From NCBI GenBank assembly GCA_037954235.1, contig JBBMOA010000020.1, positions 7,236,501-7,300,500 of the forward strand: DNA of 64,000 nucleotides. Reading direction: 5' to 3'. Below are positions 21,191 to 33,981 of the stretch, piece by piece. Numbering within the stretch: the stretch's first letter is position 1; each line of letters starts with the position of its first letter. This DNA comes from Aulostomus chinensis. Lineage: Eukaryota > Chordata > Actinopteri > Syngnathiformes > Aulostomidae. The position numbers were made by a program, and so were the translations under genes. The notes under the pieces were generated by a model. It had not been told where the DNA came from, did not search any database, and saw only the letters and a program-made list of their open reading frames with translations.

Positions 21191-23397
21191 TTGTCACTTA
21201 CAGGCATGACAGGTTGAGAGAGTCACCTGACTGCATCCTTGCAGGCTATATTCAGCCAAGAGGCTCTTATAGAAAAAAATTGTTCAAGTTGTAAAAGAAC
21301 TCAGAGTGGAATCTGACCAGGATTTGATGTATGAGGTAGCGGCGGACCTTGCAGGAGCCTTAAAGCCCATTGAGGTTTGAAAACTCATGGCCTGCATCAA
21401 ATGTAAGAAAACCAGATAAAAATCTGCTTGTAAAAACAGTTTCCAAGCAGCATTTTCCTCATTTTGAAGTTTTAATATATGTAGATATTATTGAAGAAAA
21501 TATGTTAGTGAATATGTGAATGATATTTACTGATACAAATGTATTTTTATGTGTTTCAGTGTCACATGGTGAGAGGAGAGTAGAGGATGAGTCCTCCTCC
21601 CTATCAACCAGCTTTTGTGAGGAATTAATCACTCAGGACGAATTGTGTTTTAGTGACGCTGAAGACACAGCTACGGAAAGGAGCACACATGCACATGTCA
21701 GAATTTCAACCTCATCTCCTCTGCAAAGTTCAGCCTCACATTCTCTGATGCTGATTCAGGCCTCACCCCCTGAATCTGTGGAGAGTGGGTCCTCATCTTT
21801 TGTTGATAACAGCTGGCATTACAGCTTCAAGATTCCATGGGACAAGATCACATCAAGCACAAAAAAACTGTTGGATGATGAGAAGAGGCCCTCTGCAGCA
21901 GAGCGGCGAGAGGTAGTGAGAATTTTGGTGACTGAGATACCTGCTGTGTGCAAAAAAACCAAGGAAAAGACACACAACCGAAATTTCGAGACAAACAGTA
22001 ATGCAGTACTCCAAATCGTTCCAAGATGAGATTGAGGGCCAGGTTGTTGACACTAGCTATGATTCACTTGTTAAACAATTTGTATCACGAATAGATAATT
22101 ACCGACGTCTCGAAGAAGTGCCTTGCAGGAAAAGGCTTTCAGAAAATGCCAGTACATCTGATGGAGAGAAGAGCAGAGATGCCTATGGCTGTGTGAACTC
22201 TGATCCAGGGTTTCCTCTAGGAGAAACTAAACAAATGCAAAAGCAGAAACAGGAAGAACTGTTGAGAATGTACAGAAACAAAGAAAAAGATGCAAAGAAG
22301 ATTGAAAGCTTGATGGTTGAAACGTTTCCATCACAGAGGAGAGACATACTGTCAGGAACAAAGGATACCAAAGAAATCCTAAAGGAGTGGCCTTTCCTCT
22401 TCCAGGAAATTGGAATGAGGGTTCATTTCAAGGAACTTACTGGTGTCCAGATAGACAATGAATTTGAGGAGTCCACAATCACCAAAATCAGAATAGTGCT
22501 GTGTTACTTTCAGTTTGCCCAAATTGAGCAATCAAGCAATGCTGGCATTATCCTCAGCAAGACCCTGACAGGAGCAGATGAAACGTGTGGATGTGATGTT
22601 GCTTCTCGCCCATTTTAAAGAGCAGCAGGAGAAGATGTTTGTGAATGTTGATGACACAGTTATTGCAATTTATGTTGACACCACTAAACTCCCATGGACA
22701 CTCTGCCTTTTGGTCAGTGGTAAGTTTTACCCAAAAGTGATTTGTGTGAATAATTTATTTTAAAGAATTTCTTTGTTTAGAGTGCTCAGGGAGTGCATCA
22801 TACACTTCCAATCATATATGTTAATAGATGAAGAAATCCAGTGACATTTTTTTGCTGGTCTTAATTTGGCAGAGGATTCGTTTTCCAGTAAAGACACAGT
22901 ATGGGCCATTCCCGTGGTTTTCTTAACCTCATTGTAATTTAATCCAAAAACCAAAGGTATTTACTGTGTTGGTCCACTTGCCCTATTCACAGGTAACACT
23001 GCACTCACTGCCAAGTTCTTCATGTTGGCAGTTGACCAGGTAATTGTGAATGAACAGTTCACCAGCTTCACCAAGGTATTCCAGATGATGCTCTGCTCCT
23101 ACTATGTGCATAACATTGATTATCCAGTGGAGATGGGAGCTACAGCGGTAAGTAATTTGTGTGTATGAATATGTGTGTGTATTTATGAAAAAAAAAACTT
23201 ATTTGGTAACTGAAGTTGTGAAAGATGTCCTTTCAAATATAACGTTTTTTTCTTTTTCCAACTGGTGCATCTTCAAAATTAACCCAGACAAAGGGACCAA
23301 TCTAAAACAAAAAGAAAAGGGCCGCCCATATACCGTCAACCCAAGGGTGCTAAGCCTCATTTCCAAAATTGCAAATTTTGAGTGGCGAGAATAAAGG
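21191..23397 (+). pseudogene. SAM-domain protein (SAMD3-like) of a mobile element, broken
   Basis: 21260-21400 encodes a helix resembling the end of a SAM domain (DLAGALKPIE.. KLM). 21520-22020 has an acidic Ser-rich linker and then SFKIPWDKI, ERREVVRILVTEI. 22001-22618 continues in another frame (SYDSLVKQFV, QRRDILSGTKD, EWPFLFQE, HFKELTGV). Further exons are 22600-22720 (donor GTGGTAAGT), about 22994-23149 (acceptor TTCACAG, donor GCGGTAAGT) and 23262-23394 (INPDKGTN, TVNPRVLSLI). Fish genomes carry many such genes labelled 'SAMD3-like' (from memory). Frameshifts at about 22000 and 22590 and a lost acceptor before 23262 make it a pseudogene. Role unknown. Confidence 0.6.
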
Positions 23398-23898
23398 TAT
23401 GACCACGACATCACCAACTGAACCCAATTAACACTCAAACACTTGATCAAATTTAAAAAAAAAAATCCTTCAATGGCTCCTGTGCCCTGTGGAATTTTGG
23501 AAATTATTTAGGTGTCAGACTGTCAGATCCATAGAACAGATAAGGTTTCCAGTAAAAGCAGGAGAAAGACTTGACAGGCAACAATAGCTTCTGTCGGTTA
23601 CAGCTTCACACAGTCAAATTTATGTACAAATGCGCAAAATATATCTTCCCCTTTCATTCCATTCTAAATGTTAGATTATCTTCAGAAATCATTCATAATA
23701 TTAAAACCAAAATACTGCCTTTTAGGTTTTACATGAAATAATCCTGTCCGGGGCTAGTGTACAATGTCCCATTCAGTCAGTGAAGTGAGCAAGTATGTGA
23801 GTTACAAATGCTTAAACAAAAAATACCATGAAAGGTTGAATGTGTCTCTGAAACTGTACTATCAATTTTATCAGTACAATAAACCAGTGAAAGTGAGG

Positions 23899-24095
23899 CG
23901 TGGCGTAGCTCAGTTGGTAGAGCATGCACCCCATGTCCAGTGGCTTTAGTTCTCACTGTGACCAGCCCTGATTTGAATCTTCCAGTCGCTCATTGCTGTA
24001 TGTCATTCTTCCTTCTCTGCATTCCTGTTTCCTGTCTCTCTCTGACTGTCCTATCCAATGAAGGTGCAAAAACACAAGAATAAACAATAAAGATA
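23899..24095 (+). mobile_element. tRNA-derived SINE of a second family
   Basis: ggcgtagctcagttggtagagca is a near-perfect tRNA 5' half with an A box; a weak B box gatttgaatct lies near 23971. The tail ttcctgtctctctctgactgtcctatccaatgaaggtgcaaaa is the tail of a common fish SINE (from memory). It is not a tRNA gene, because the anticodon and T arms do not fold. Confidence 0.65.
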
Positions 24096-26125
24096 AGTGA
24101 ATTAGAAGCAGACCCCAATAGCCATATTTGACTCATAAAAGAAGAGATATGTACTGTATTGAACATGTTTGTTTTGTCTTTACCAGTTTTACATGTTTTG
24201 GACGCTTGTTCCTTTGTCTTCCTCAGAAGCATCACCAAATGTCATGTGTCTTTATCAGCTGATGTTACTGAGGTGCAGCCATCCTATCTGGTCACTTCTG
24301 CTGTCAGATCGCTCCTCTAGGACAAGCCCAGAACATCACGAACCAGGACGGGGGCACTTAAATGTTGTTGCACACCTAGAGTGCCGTCCTGGAGGAGCGT
24401 CAGGATGACCACGCCAATGTAATATCAGCTGATCTCAAAACATGTAAAGTAGATAAAGGGAAACAAAAAGTTGTATTTTATTAAAAACAATAGTAATAAA
24501 AGATATCTACTGATTTAAAAAAAAAAACCTATAAACATATTCAATACTTTAGTATTCCATCTGACACTGAACTTAAATGTATAATAATTGTGTAGTTTCA
24601 CAGTATAAAACATAACAAACCTGTATTAACAGGAAATGGAAAGAGACAAACTACCATTGCTTCTGTCAGTTGTAACTTTACTCAAGACAATGAGGAAGTA
24701 AACAAAGTTTAAAGAGAGTCTCAGGGGGAGAGGCAAAGCACCATACTGCCTCCTGCTGGCAACACCAAAAAGCTGTAAGGAGGAATGTGAATCCTATCCC
24801 ATTGCCAAATGACAGTAATCAACCATTTTCATTTGCATAGACATGTGATTCTATTTTTGAGCAATTATTTTGTCAAAATAAAACAAATATAACATATTAT
24901 GACCATACTTTATATGTACATCGCAAAAACAATAGCTAACTAAAGTGCAGATTGTCCGGTTCTTCATTCTGGGATTATTGATGAGTTTTTAAACATTTTT
25001 TTCTATTATGTTGAGGAGAGTTTGTAAAGAATAATGTAGAGTGAGGAGGTTGTTGTACAGAAATAAACCCCTACAGAATGTATGAAACACTTACGTGGAG
25101 AGTTGGTGAGTGAGTGGTACGATGCCACTGTAGAAAAGTCACATGTTGGTAGCTTTGGTGGCTATTCAGTGCTAGTCACGTAAAAGTGTCGGTATATGTT
25201 GTCGGGTTTTCAAAGACAAACGTCTGTGTTAATGTTGGATGATTTTATGGGTGTTGAACCATGATTTTGTTGGCTTGGAATGTGTATTTGTGTGTAATTG
25301 CATGTGGGCAATTCAGCCAATAGGGACTGTTAGGCCAGTTATTTATTTTTTTTCTGAACCTGCTGCAGAGAAAGAAACATTGCAGCTAATGCTTCTGAAG
25401 AAAAGTTACTTTCGTCTGAGTCTGGGAATTTTTTTGGTGTCTGAAATCTTTTATTTCGCTGAAATAGCTTTGACTGTGAGTGGTGACGCCGGTGATCAGG
25501 CGGGGAAGGTCGAGAGTGATTCATCCAATATCAGCGCTGCAGGAACGAGGAGCGCATACTGGTGGAACGAAGTGTTGGACGCTGGACTTGAACCCTGAGT
25601 TTGGACTCCATTTTCTTCCTTTACAAGTAAGATTCGTCCATCACATGGAACTTGGAGAATTGAAACAAAACTTGAGGAAACTTAAAGGGACAAAAAGCTG
25701 CAGCTATATTTCTTTTTTTCTGGCCAGATTTTATTTTATTCTGAGACATTTAAAGGGGTGGGAAATATACACGCTTGTGAAAATTTTGTTTAATTACAAT
25801 TGAAAGAAAGGAAATGATACAGTGTGTGTACTTCTTGTGTGTGTTCTCTGTGTGAAGTCGATTCCTATCACTGCCGAAGATTAGCTTATAATGTTCATAA
25901 TTTTATCTGCACTTACGAACCGGGGCATCACTGGAAGATGTGGTGATTCTAGACCTTCGAGATTTATTATATTTGTTCTCTACAGGAAATTGGTTACACC
26001 ATCATCTTGCTAAACAGGTGGCAATTACAGTACTATGATGGAGAAAACGTAAGCAGAGTAATGTAGAACCACGAAATCAAGAGAAAGGGAGATTTATTCA
26101 TCCCAAAACTCCTTTAACATGTCTG
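24096..26125. other. No recognisable gene
   Basis: AT-rich overall. 25470-25620 is more GC-rich (gtgacgccggtgatcaggcg) and might be the leader of an LTR retrotransposon, but no LTR or gag is visible beside it. The frames 25239-25598 and 25480-25803 overlap in different frames and match nothing known to me. Confidence 0.45.
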
Positions 26126-26432
26126 TTATTTCAAGTTCTTACACAGGAACACCAACATGTTCACTTTGCTAGGTTTCAAGCAGGAGCGCTAGCATGTAAC
26201 CACATTCCCTGATGCGCTAAAGAGCCTCTCAGAGGGTGAACTAGTGGCTGTGGAGTCACATTCGCTAAACTCACAGAAATGGACGGTTGCTGCAATCCTT
26301 TGACGTTATGCGAACTCGGTGTTGTCGGCGGTTTTGTGCAGTTCTTTTTGGTGGTGTTTCAGGTGTTGATGAAGATTGGTCGTGTTTCCCCTTATAGTTG
26401 CCACGACTGCCCCACATGTCCCCCCCCCCCCC
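26126..26432 (-). pseudogene. hAT transposase collapsed to BED finger plus dimerisation tail
   Basis: Read on the minus strand, 26432-26306 encodes a BED-type zinc finger (CGAVVATIRGNTTNLHQHLK, then H..HK), the DNA-binding start of hAT/ZBED transposases. Within 40 bp comes the C-terminal hAT dimerisation motif, 26266-26126: ATSSPSERLFSASGNVVT, one stop, then LKPSKVNMLVFL and a stop codon at the expected place. About 500 residues of catalytic domain are therefore missing. A C-homopolymer (26421-26436) marks the N-terminal border. Not functional. Confidence 0.75.
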
Positions 26433-27637
26433 CCGAGGAACTTTATTAACAGAAAATTTGAGGAAACAAATAAAAGCTTGTATACAGAAAAGGAGCACAA
26501 AAGAGCTTGCCAGGGGGTAATGGATAATACATTACATGCAATCAAATAATTTTTAGGTAGTACAGAGTTTTTGTTAAGTGAGCCACCAATCATTTTTATA
26601 TGAGAGTGTAAGGTTTTCTGATGAATCTTCCCTACTTGAAAGGGCTCAAGAATACACAAGTGGTATTACTCTTGGTTTGACCATTTATTTTTGGAGGGAC
26701 CAATTTGTAGCAGGTAATAATCCTTGTATGGAATAGGAAATAAAAAGGGTATATTTCAGTTCAAACAATAATTACATTTCACTTCAACATTAGCAAAATT
26801 ATACTAATTATGCATAGCACAATTGTAAACAATACTTTTCTATTTATAATTTACACATTCGCACCATAGCATTCAAGTTTGGGACTACATTACCCATAAT
26901 TCTCTGCGACATCAGGAAACAAATTGGTGCGCTGTTTTCAAACTATTCTTTACAACTAAACAGCCTACAGCAACAGATGCGCTTTGTAATACACACTGAA
27001 AACATTACCGCTACATCAGTGGATTATGGACGACATCAATTCACAAGTTGGTTTAAATGTTATCATTTTAAATTCACGAAGCAAACGCTCAACACTACGT
27101 TGCTGGATTGTAAACGCTACCACTACTGCAAGCAACACGCTTTGCCAGGTAAGTGTCTATCAGTAGCTTTACAAGTTGCGAAGTAAAACGGTTACACAAA
27201 TCAGAACATTTAGGCAAAGAAAAACATTGTCTTACCGGTGGCCTGTGTATTCGTTGAGGATTCTATTCGAATGCTGTCAGTTCAGATCAACCGGCTTTTA
27301 AAGGAGGGACTGTCTAATAAGCGCACCTGCGCTATACACCGAACTCAATTGAGAGAGACGGCAACTCTTTGCCTGAGCATACAGTTAAACTAGAGTTCAT
27401 GATAGGCCTATTTTAAGATTTAGTTTCACCTTATTTTGTTCTTTACTTTTATTGGTATATGAACACAAAATTCTTTTAGAAACAAATTATATGAGAGAAA
27501 TTAGTTATTTTAGGCACTTTGCTCATGTTGAGGGAAACAGAGGGTATCCTGATAAAAATGCTTGAAAGCAGGTTTTTGGTTGCATTGTGGAGATAGTATT
27601 TTGTTAAGATAATTAATAAATTTATAATAAACTATAC
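26433..27637. other. No recognisable gene
   Basis: AT-rich sequence with no repeat or coding signal I recognise. Confidence 0.5.
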
Positions 27638-28014
27638 GGGCTGCGCGGTGGTGCAGTGGTTAGCACTGTGGCCTCACAGCAAGAAGGTTCCGGGTTCGAG
27701 TCCCGGCTCGGGCGCGGGATCTTTCTGTTTGGAGTTTGCATGTTCTCCCAGTGCCTGCGTGGGTTCTCTCCGGGTACTCCGGCTTCCTCCCACCGTCCAA
27801 AGACATGCAATTGGGGACTAGGCGGATTGGATTCTCTAAAAATTGACCGTAGGTATGAATGTGAGTGTGAATGGTAGTTCATCTCTGTATGTTGGCCCTG
27901 CGATGGACTGGCGACCTGTCCAGGGTGTACCCCGCCTCTTGCCCGTAGATGCTGGGATAGGCTCCAGCCCCCCCGCGACCCTTACTTGTAAGGAATAAGC
28001 GGAAGATGACAATG
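27638..28014 (+). mobile_element. tRNA-derived SINE, nearly full length
   Basis: Starts gggctgcgcggtggtgcagt, has A and B boxes (ggttcgagtcc at 27694) and ends ggaataagcggaag. The ATGG tail has decayed. No clear target duplication. Confidence 0.85.
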
Positions 28015-29043
28015 GCTGCATCTATAAAATTATGATTTTTTTTTACACCGCAGGTCCACAGTTTATAAAGTAATTTTCAAATAAAACTTAAATGTTGCAA
28101 CTTCTAATAAACTAATGAAGCCAATTCAACAAAAAATAGATACTGCCCCAATACAGATAATTTTGGTAGTTGTAAAAATACAGATATATACAGATAATGG
28201 TATTCTTGCTCATATTTACCCAATGGTGAATATCTGATGTTAGTACTGTTGCAAACCATTAGGTTTCAGGTTCTATCTTATATAAATGTTACAGCCAGTC
28301 TCATTGAAAAGTTTTCGGTTGACTGAGAATGGCCTGGCTACTTCTCATTCATAGGGTACTGTTGCATTGGGTCCTTCTTTTATGGTCACAATCCCTAATG
28401 TAGATAATCAGGTTCTAGGCTCACAAATGCACCTGCGGGATACTTTGATTAATGTTTTAGATATACAATGGTTAATTCAAAGAGATAGTTGAGCATTAAA
28501 GTTGTGATATTGCTGCCATCAACTTCATGTTTCCAGAGTGCCTCAGTGCTGTTTCCAGCTGTCAAGGTTCATTTAAAATGTCTAACATAGAAGTAATGCA
28601 TTCGATAAATGTCTGTCAGTGATGTGTATCGGATCACAACATACAGCAGAGTCTTAGTATACATTGTCATAGTGATGTGTTTAATCAATGCAAGAAACCT
28701 GAAGGCTGATATGGTGGTCTCCACTGTAAGATAAAGGAAATATCAAATCCCTCTGTCCACAGAAATTAGTTAAGATAACATCAGTGAAGATGCCATGTCG
28801 TGACTGCAACAATATAAAAGATTGCTTAAGTGTCCTAATTGGGCAGTAGTTTTTGCTTAATCGTTCCTGCTTATTTCAAGTTTTGCAATTCTGCAAACTA
28901 CCATGTTTACCAAACAGAGCCGGTTGTTAAGTAGTTACTGTTTGACAGAGACTTTGCAATACCATAGTGTAACATTTAAAAAGTTCAACAGAAAGACGTA
29001 CTGGCCATGATGCTCTAATATTTTGGAAAAGTGGATGATGTAT
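28015..29043. other. No recognisable feature
   Basis: AT-rich sequence without coding or repeat signal. Confidence 0.5.
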
Positions 29044-29394
29044 GGCAGCATGGTGGTGCAGTGGTTAGCACTGCCGCCTCACAGTGAGAAGGTTCTGGGT
29101 TCGATCCCCTGCTCGGGCAAGGGATCTTTCTGTGTGGAGTTTGTATGTTCTCCCTGTGCCTGTGTGGGTTCTCTGTGGGGATTCCTTCTTCCTCCCACAG
29201 TCCAAATACATGGACTAGGCTAATTGGATACTCTAAATTGATTGTAGGCATGGCTATGAGTGCGAATGGTTGTCTGTCTATATGTGTTGGCCCTGCAATG
29301 GATTGGTGACCTGTCCAGGGTGGACCCTTCCTCACACCTGAGGCTCCAGCCTCCCTGTGACCCTTAACAGGATAAGCGGTAGAAAATGGATGGA
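29044..29394 (+). mobile_element. tRNA-derived SINE
   Basis: Starts ggcagcatggtggtgcagtg and ends gaaaatggatgg. Flanks gatgtatg and tatgtatg are probably an eroded target duplication. B box ggttcgatccc is kept. Confidence 0.85.
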
Positions 29395-29733
29395 TTATGT
29401 ATGTGTTAACAATCACTCTAATTACAAGTGCTCTGTGTTTGATTTATTTTACAATTTCAAGTGGATGGAATGAGTTGAGGAAAAAATAAAACTCTAAAGC
29501 TGCAGAAGCACTTTAAGGTTTGGACCACCCAGGGAACAAGGTCACACTATCACTACAGACCAGTAACTCAGGAGTAACCCTGCCAAATGTATGAACAACT
29601 GATACCTGCTCACTGCATTACTAATCCTGTCATGAATTGTAATCCCAGCTGCGATTAAACAACAGACAAGAGGAATAGGATTCCAAACTTCAGTCTATTC
29701 GCAATTGCACAATCAGGGTAGGTTGGAGAGGTA
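29395..29733. other. No recognisable feature
   Basis: No coding or repeat signal seen. Confidence 0.5.
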
Positions 29734-29741
29734 GTCACGAC

Positions 29742-30864
29742 CAGTGTTGGGCACGTTACTTTGAAAAAGTAATTAGTTATAGTTACTAGTTACTTCTCCC
29801 AAAAAGTAACTGAGTTAGTAACTGAGTTACTATGAAAGTAACTAGTTACCAGGGAAAGTAACTATTGCGTTACTCTTTTGTCTTTTAATTTTGAAAATGT
29901 CAAAGAATTTGGATTTTTTTGGCTCTGTGTCCTTCTTTGTTCGAGGAGCTCATGTTAACAGCACCTGGCTTGCTATCATCATTAGTAGTGTCAACAGTGT
30001 TTCTGGCCACTAGTTTAGTAAATGGTAAATGGACTCAAGTTTATATAGCACTTTTCTACCTTGGCGGCACTCAAAGCGCTTTACAGTGTCATCTCATTCA
30101 CCCATTCACACACACACTCACACTCACACACTGATGGTGGAGGCTGCCATGCAAGGCGCCAACCTACTCATCAGGAGCAATTATGGGTTCAGTATCTTGC
30201 TCAAGGACACTTGAGTAAGGATCGAACCTGCGACCCTTCAATTGCATGACGGCCACTCTCCCCCTGAGCCATGCCGGCCATGTAGAAGCGTGTGCCGCCA
30301 ACAGGTGTTTCATTAAATTGAAGTTGCTTACATTGGATGTTAACAGCCTCTTTGCTCTCGCTCTGGGATAACCTAACATAGACTCAACATGTACATTTTT
30401 ACCCTTAACCTCAATGAAGTAAAAGTAGTGTCTATATTTCCATCTTGAAAATGCCGTCTTTCCCCACGACTCCAGACTCGCCATCTCTTATAGTTTGTGT
30501 GTGTGTGCTGCTACATGCTGGGTTTGTGTGTAAACACCCACCCACCCTTATGTCTTTGGTTGTCTTAACATGAAATCTTACTATATCTTAGCCATTCATC
30601 ATAACTTAGGCGGTTATCTCGCCCCTCCCCTCCCCCCTCACTAAAGGAGAAAAAAACAACAACACACATTTGCGGCTACTGTGTCTGTGTGAGCCGAGTC
30701 TGATGACAGCTTCAATGATAGCTTCAGTAATGTGTAGTGACGGTGTGTTGTAACGGTAACGGCGTTGTAATGATAGCGAAAGTAATTAGTTAGATTACCC
30801 GTTACTGCCAAAAGTAACACTGTTAGTAACGGCCTTTATTTTACCACAGTTATTCCGAACACTG
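29742..30864. mobile_element. Non-autonomous hAT element
   Basis: Flanked by a perfect 8-bp duplication GTCACGAC (29734-29741 and 30865-30872). Ends CAGTGTTGGGCACG and, inward from the right, CAGTGTTCGGAATA form inverted repeats. Both sides have the tell-tale runs of gtaact/agttac (29760-29870, 30740-30840). No transposase frame remains. An unrelated dispersed repeat is nested at about 30020-30280. Confidence 0.92.
30020..30280. repeat. Dispersed retroposon-like repeat nested in the hAT element
   Basis: Begins aatggtaaatggactcaagt and includes cactcaaagcgctttaca, cattcacacacacactcac, gatggtggaggctgccatgc and tcttgctcaaggacacttg, a very common fish repeat string (from memory). Class and exact ends not determined. 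Confidence 0.6.
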
Positions 30865-30872
30865 GTCACGAC

Positions 30873-33704
30873 AGATTTTTTGAAAACAATAATATTATGC
30901 CACTTTGAAGAGCCTGCTTAAAGGTTCTGAATGGCCAGCATGTAATGTCTTAATGCTCAAGGGATTTTGAGTTAGAAGCATCAGAACAGGATTCTCATCA
31001 TCTATCCCGTCTTATCTGTTGACCTTACTTCACCTCTCTCCACCCTGTCCCTCAATGATACTTAGACAAACAGGGACAGCTTTAGAACTTGAATTGTAAT
31101 TTGTTTTTTAAGTTAAATGAAAATGGATTTAAAGTTAAGATATGCCAGATTGATCAAAGACTGATCAGTTTATTTTCACTCAAATATAACAGAAATCAGT
31201 GGCAGCATTTTGAATGTATAGTCTGTGACCCAATATTTATGCATTAGTGACTTCCTTTGACCAAGGTACTCTCTGTCCAACCTATTTAATCGGCGCTTGT
31301 GATCAACCTTGTGATCAACGCTATGGATTAGCACATATTTTTGTCACAAAGCAGTTTGAACTGTTAACTCATTGAAAGCAAAACTCATAGTCATTGCATG
31401 TTGAGGACAACCCGCATGAAGGGAACAAACCAGTCCAGTCAGGACTGATAAGTGGTATCCAAGCCATCAGCAGTCAACAAGACTGATTGGTGTGGATGTA
31501 TGTCTGTGTATGGTCAAGAAATCACCCACTCACTGGGCGGTGATGTGAGGCATGAAGTGCTGAGGAAATCACAAAGCGGACTATTGTAAATTGTCTTGAG
31601 CAGGACGAGCAGGGCCAGCATTATGACAGCATTATCTGTCCATCTGACATGATTTGTAACATTGTGTGGTAATTGAGTAGATTTAAGCTCCCCTTTGTTT
31701 GTTGTTTGTAAACAAAACAATAGATGAGTGTTCACGTGTCACCATAGGGGTAGTGGAGACATTTACAAACTGTTGTATAATGTGGCCTATAAGCCAGTGC
31801 ATTAGGAACGATTAGTCTGTGCAGATTTTAATGAAATGAACAGTGAAAGTAAATGTCTGTCCTGTGCCTTACAGTGCACATTTGCAGGTAATAAAAAAAA
31901 TCTCTGAAATAAGCCAGATTCCATACACAAGCTTTTACGCTCATTGTATAATAATCCAGTCCTACTTGCAAACCTTTTTTTGATTTCCACTTATTTAAAA
32001 AAAACTCAAATGGAATGTCTGGTAAAGTTAGTACTGCGCTTGATGCACCTGGAGCAGCTATAGCTCAGTGTACAGCGATGAACGAGGGCTGCAAAAGCCT
32101 TCCGCCAGTGGGGTCTCTTCACTGACCAGGGTAAGTAGGTCGATGCACAGAGGCCAGATCCAATAGGGGTCCCTAATGGGGCCTGTATTGATCCTATCAT
32201 GGTGTTCACCCAATGGGTGTAATGGAAAAGACTGCTGGCAAAAGGGTTGTGCATTTTCTGCACACACGAGTGAAGAAGTGTTCACTTTGTCATGTTTTTT
32301 TTTCAGTGTGACCACAAGTTTATTTAAGAAACTGTGTGCAGAGCTGTTGTTCATAGGTGAGCTGCAACAGTAAAACAAAAGCTGTGGAGCCTAAAATGCA
32401 GGCTGTCCCTGAGCACTTTACTCCGTCTTTGACAAAGAGCTCATAGCCTCCAGCTATGATGTGTAGCCTATATGCCTCCTAAAGCCCTTGAGGTGGTATG
32501 TTGAATATTGACTAGGTTTGTGCATAAGGTCTAGTAAGTGGTATTGGGTGATGAATCTGCTCACATAGAGCACTTCTGGTACATATCTAGGATCCATACA
32601 AATTCATTTGTGTGAATTAATTTTGCAGGTGCAAGTGTGTGTGTGTGTGTGTCTGTGTGTTTGTGCATGTTGTATCCAAAAATGTTGCTGCAATTTATGT
32701 GCAGATTTTTAATGTAATTAATGAGACGCTCTATTCTCAAAAGCAGCTGTATGATTAATTTATTAATTAGAAACAAATTAAACGTAAGGGTTGGCCTTTC
32801 CCTCTTATTTTGATAATGATAGAGGTGAGAAACAGTTACAAGTGGACAGGCTTGAAAGAAGGATGACCTGCAGAAAAAAGCCCTGACTGCTAGAGAATTG
32901 GGTTGACTAACAGCTGTTTTGAAGACTCAAGTGTAACTCTAAGCAGAGTGCTGGGACCAGGGGCAGGGATTTGGGGCCCCATCAAAGATACCCTGTTTGG
33001 CCCCTGTCACACAGGCCAGACTAACCCTATGCATGTACAGCAATGACACCCATAAAACCCAATTGATTTCACTGCTAGATGTCATAGAAGTTGACAAAAT
33101 GCAAACCAAAACAAACTGGCCCAGAAGCCACACCTCCCATATCTCCACTCCCTACCCCTCAACCTCTGCATTCTCAGTTGCCTCCAATGCAGCAAAGCCA
33201 TTAACATTCACAATGCAAATGAGGATATAACAGGACTGTTTTTTTTGGACATGTTAAGTGACAAAATGATTGAAAAAAAATACTGCAAGTGAGACGATGA
33301 CCTACTTGATATTATTCGTATTGTGTTTCCAATAAATTATACGTTTTGCCACTATTTTAGAATGTCACCATTAGCATCAAACAATGTCTGTGCGCCTCTC
33401 ATGATGCTGCAGTGAGTGGCTGCCAAAGAGAGAGAAGGGGAAGAAGATGGGCTACACGAGGTCCACAAGCTGGGTTCAAGGTGAAACCTGCAGAGCAGCA
33501 AAGTTGAGACTTGAAAAAAAAATTATAGAAAGAAAAGAATAGAGGCAAAAAGAATGGAGGTGCTACGTAATCGCAGAGGAAAGCAAACAGAGAAAGGAAA
33601 CAGGTTTGTACCAGCTGTGCTTCTATCTACTTGAATTAAAAAAGTAAAATATTGAAGGAAATTGTAAAATTATCAATTTTTTTTAAAAAGCTGTTTTTTA
33701 CCAG
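30873..33704. other. No recognisable gene
   Basis: Moderately AT-rich. A short GT microsatellite is at 32635-32660. The frames 31514-31735, 32058-32378 and 32939-33230 overlap across strands and show no family features. Confidence 0.45.
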
Positions 33705-33981
33705 GGCAACACAGTGGTGCAGTGGTCAGCACTTTTGCCTCACAGCAAGAAGGATCCGCGTCCGAGCCCCGACGTGGGCATGGAATCTTTCTGTTTGCAG
33801 TTTGCATGTTCTCCCTGTGGCTGCGTGGGTTCTCTCTGGGTTTTCTGTGAGCTGATTGGATACTCTAAATTGACAGTAGGCGTGGCTGTGCGAGCAAATA
33901 GTTGTCTGTCTATATGTGTTGGCCCTGGGTACTGGTGTACCCTGCCTCTCGCCTGAAGGGTGCTGGGACAGACTCCAGCCT
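33705..33981 (+). mobile_element. tRNA-derived SINE, decayed and tail-less
   Basis: Starts ggcaacacagtggtgcagtg and ends gctgggacagactccagcc. Part of the body (about 50 bp around the gactaggctaatt and gacctgtccag motifs) is lost and the B box is mutated (gcgtccgagccc). Confidence 0.8.

Noticed and set aside
23899..23971. A tRNA gene
   Set aside because: The 5' half is tRNA-like, but no consistent anticodon and T arms fold and the tail is that of a SINE.
25239..25803. A gene of about 119 codons or an LTR-retrotransposon leader
   Set aside because: No conserved motif and no LTR seen beside it; the two frames overlap in different phases.
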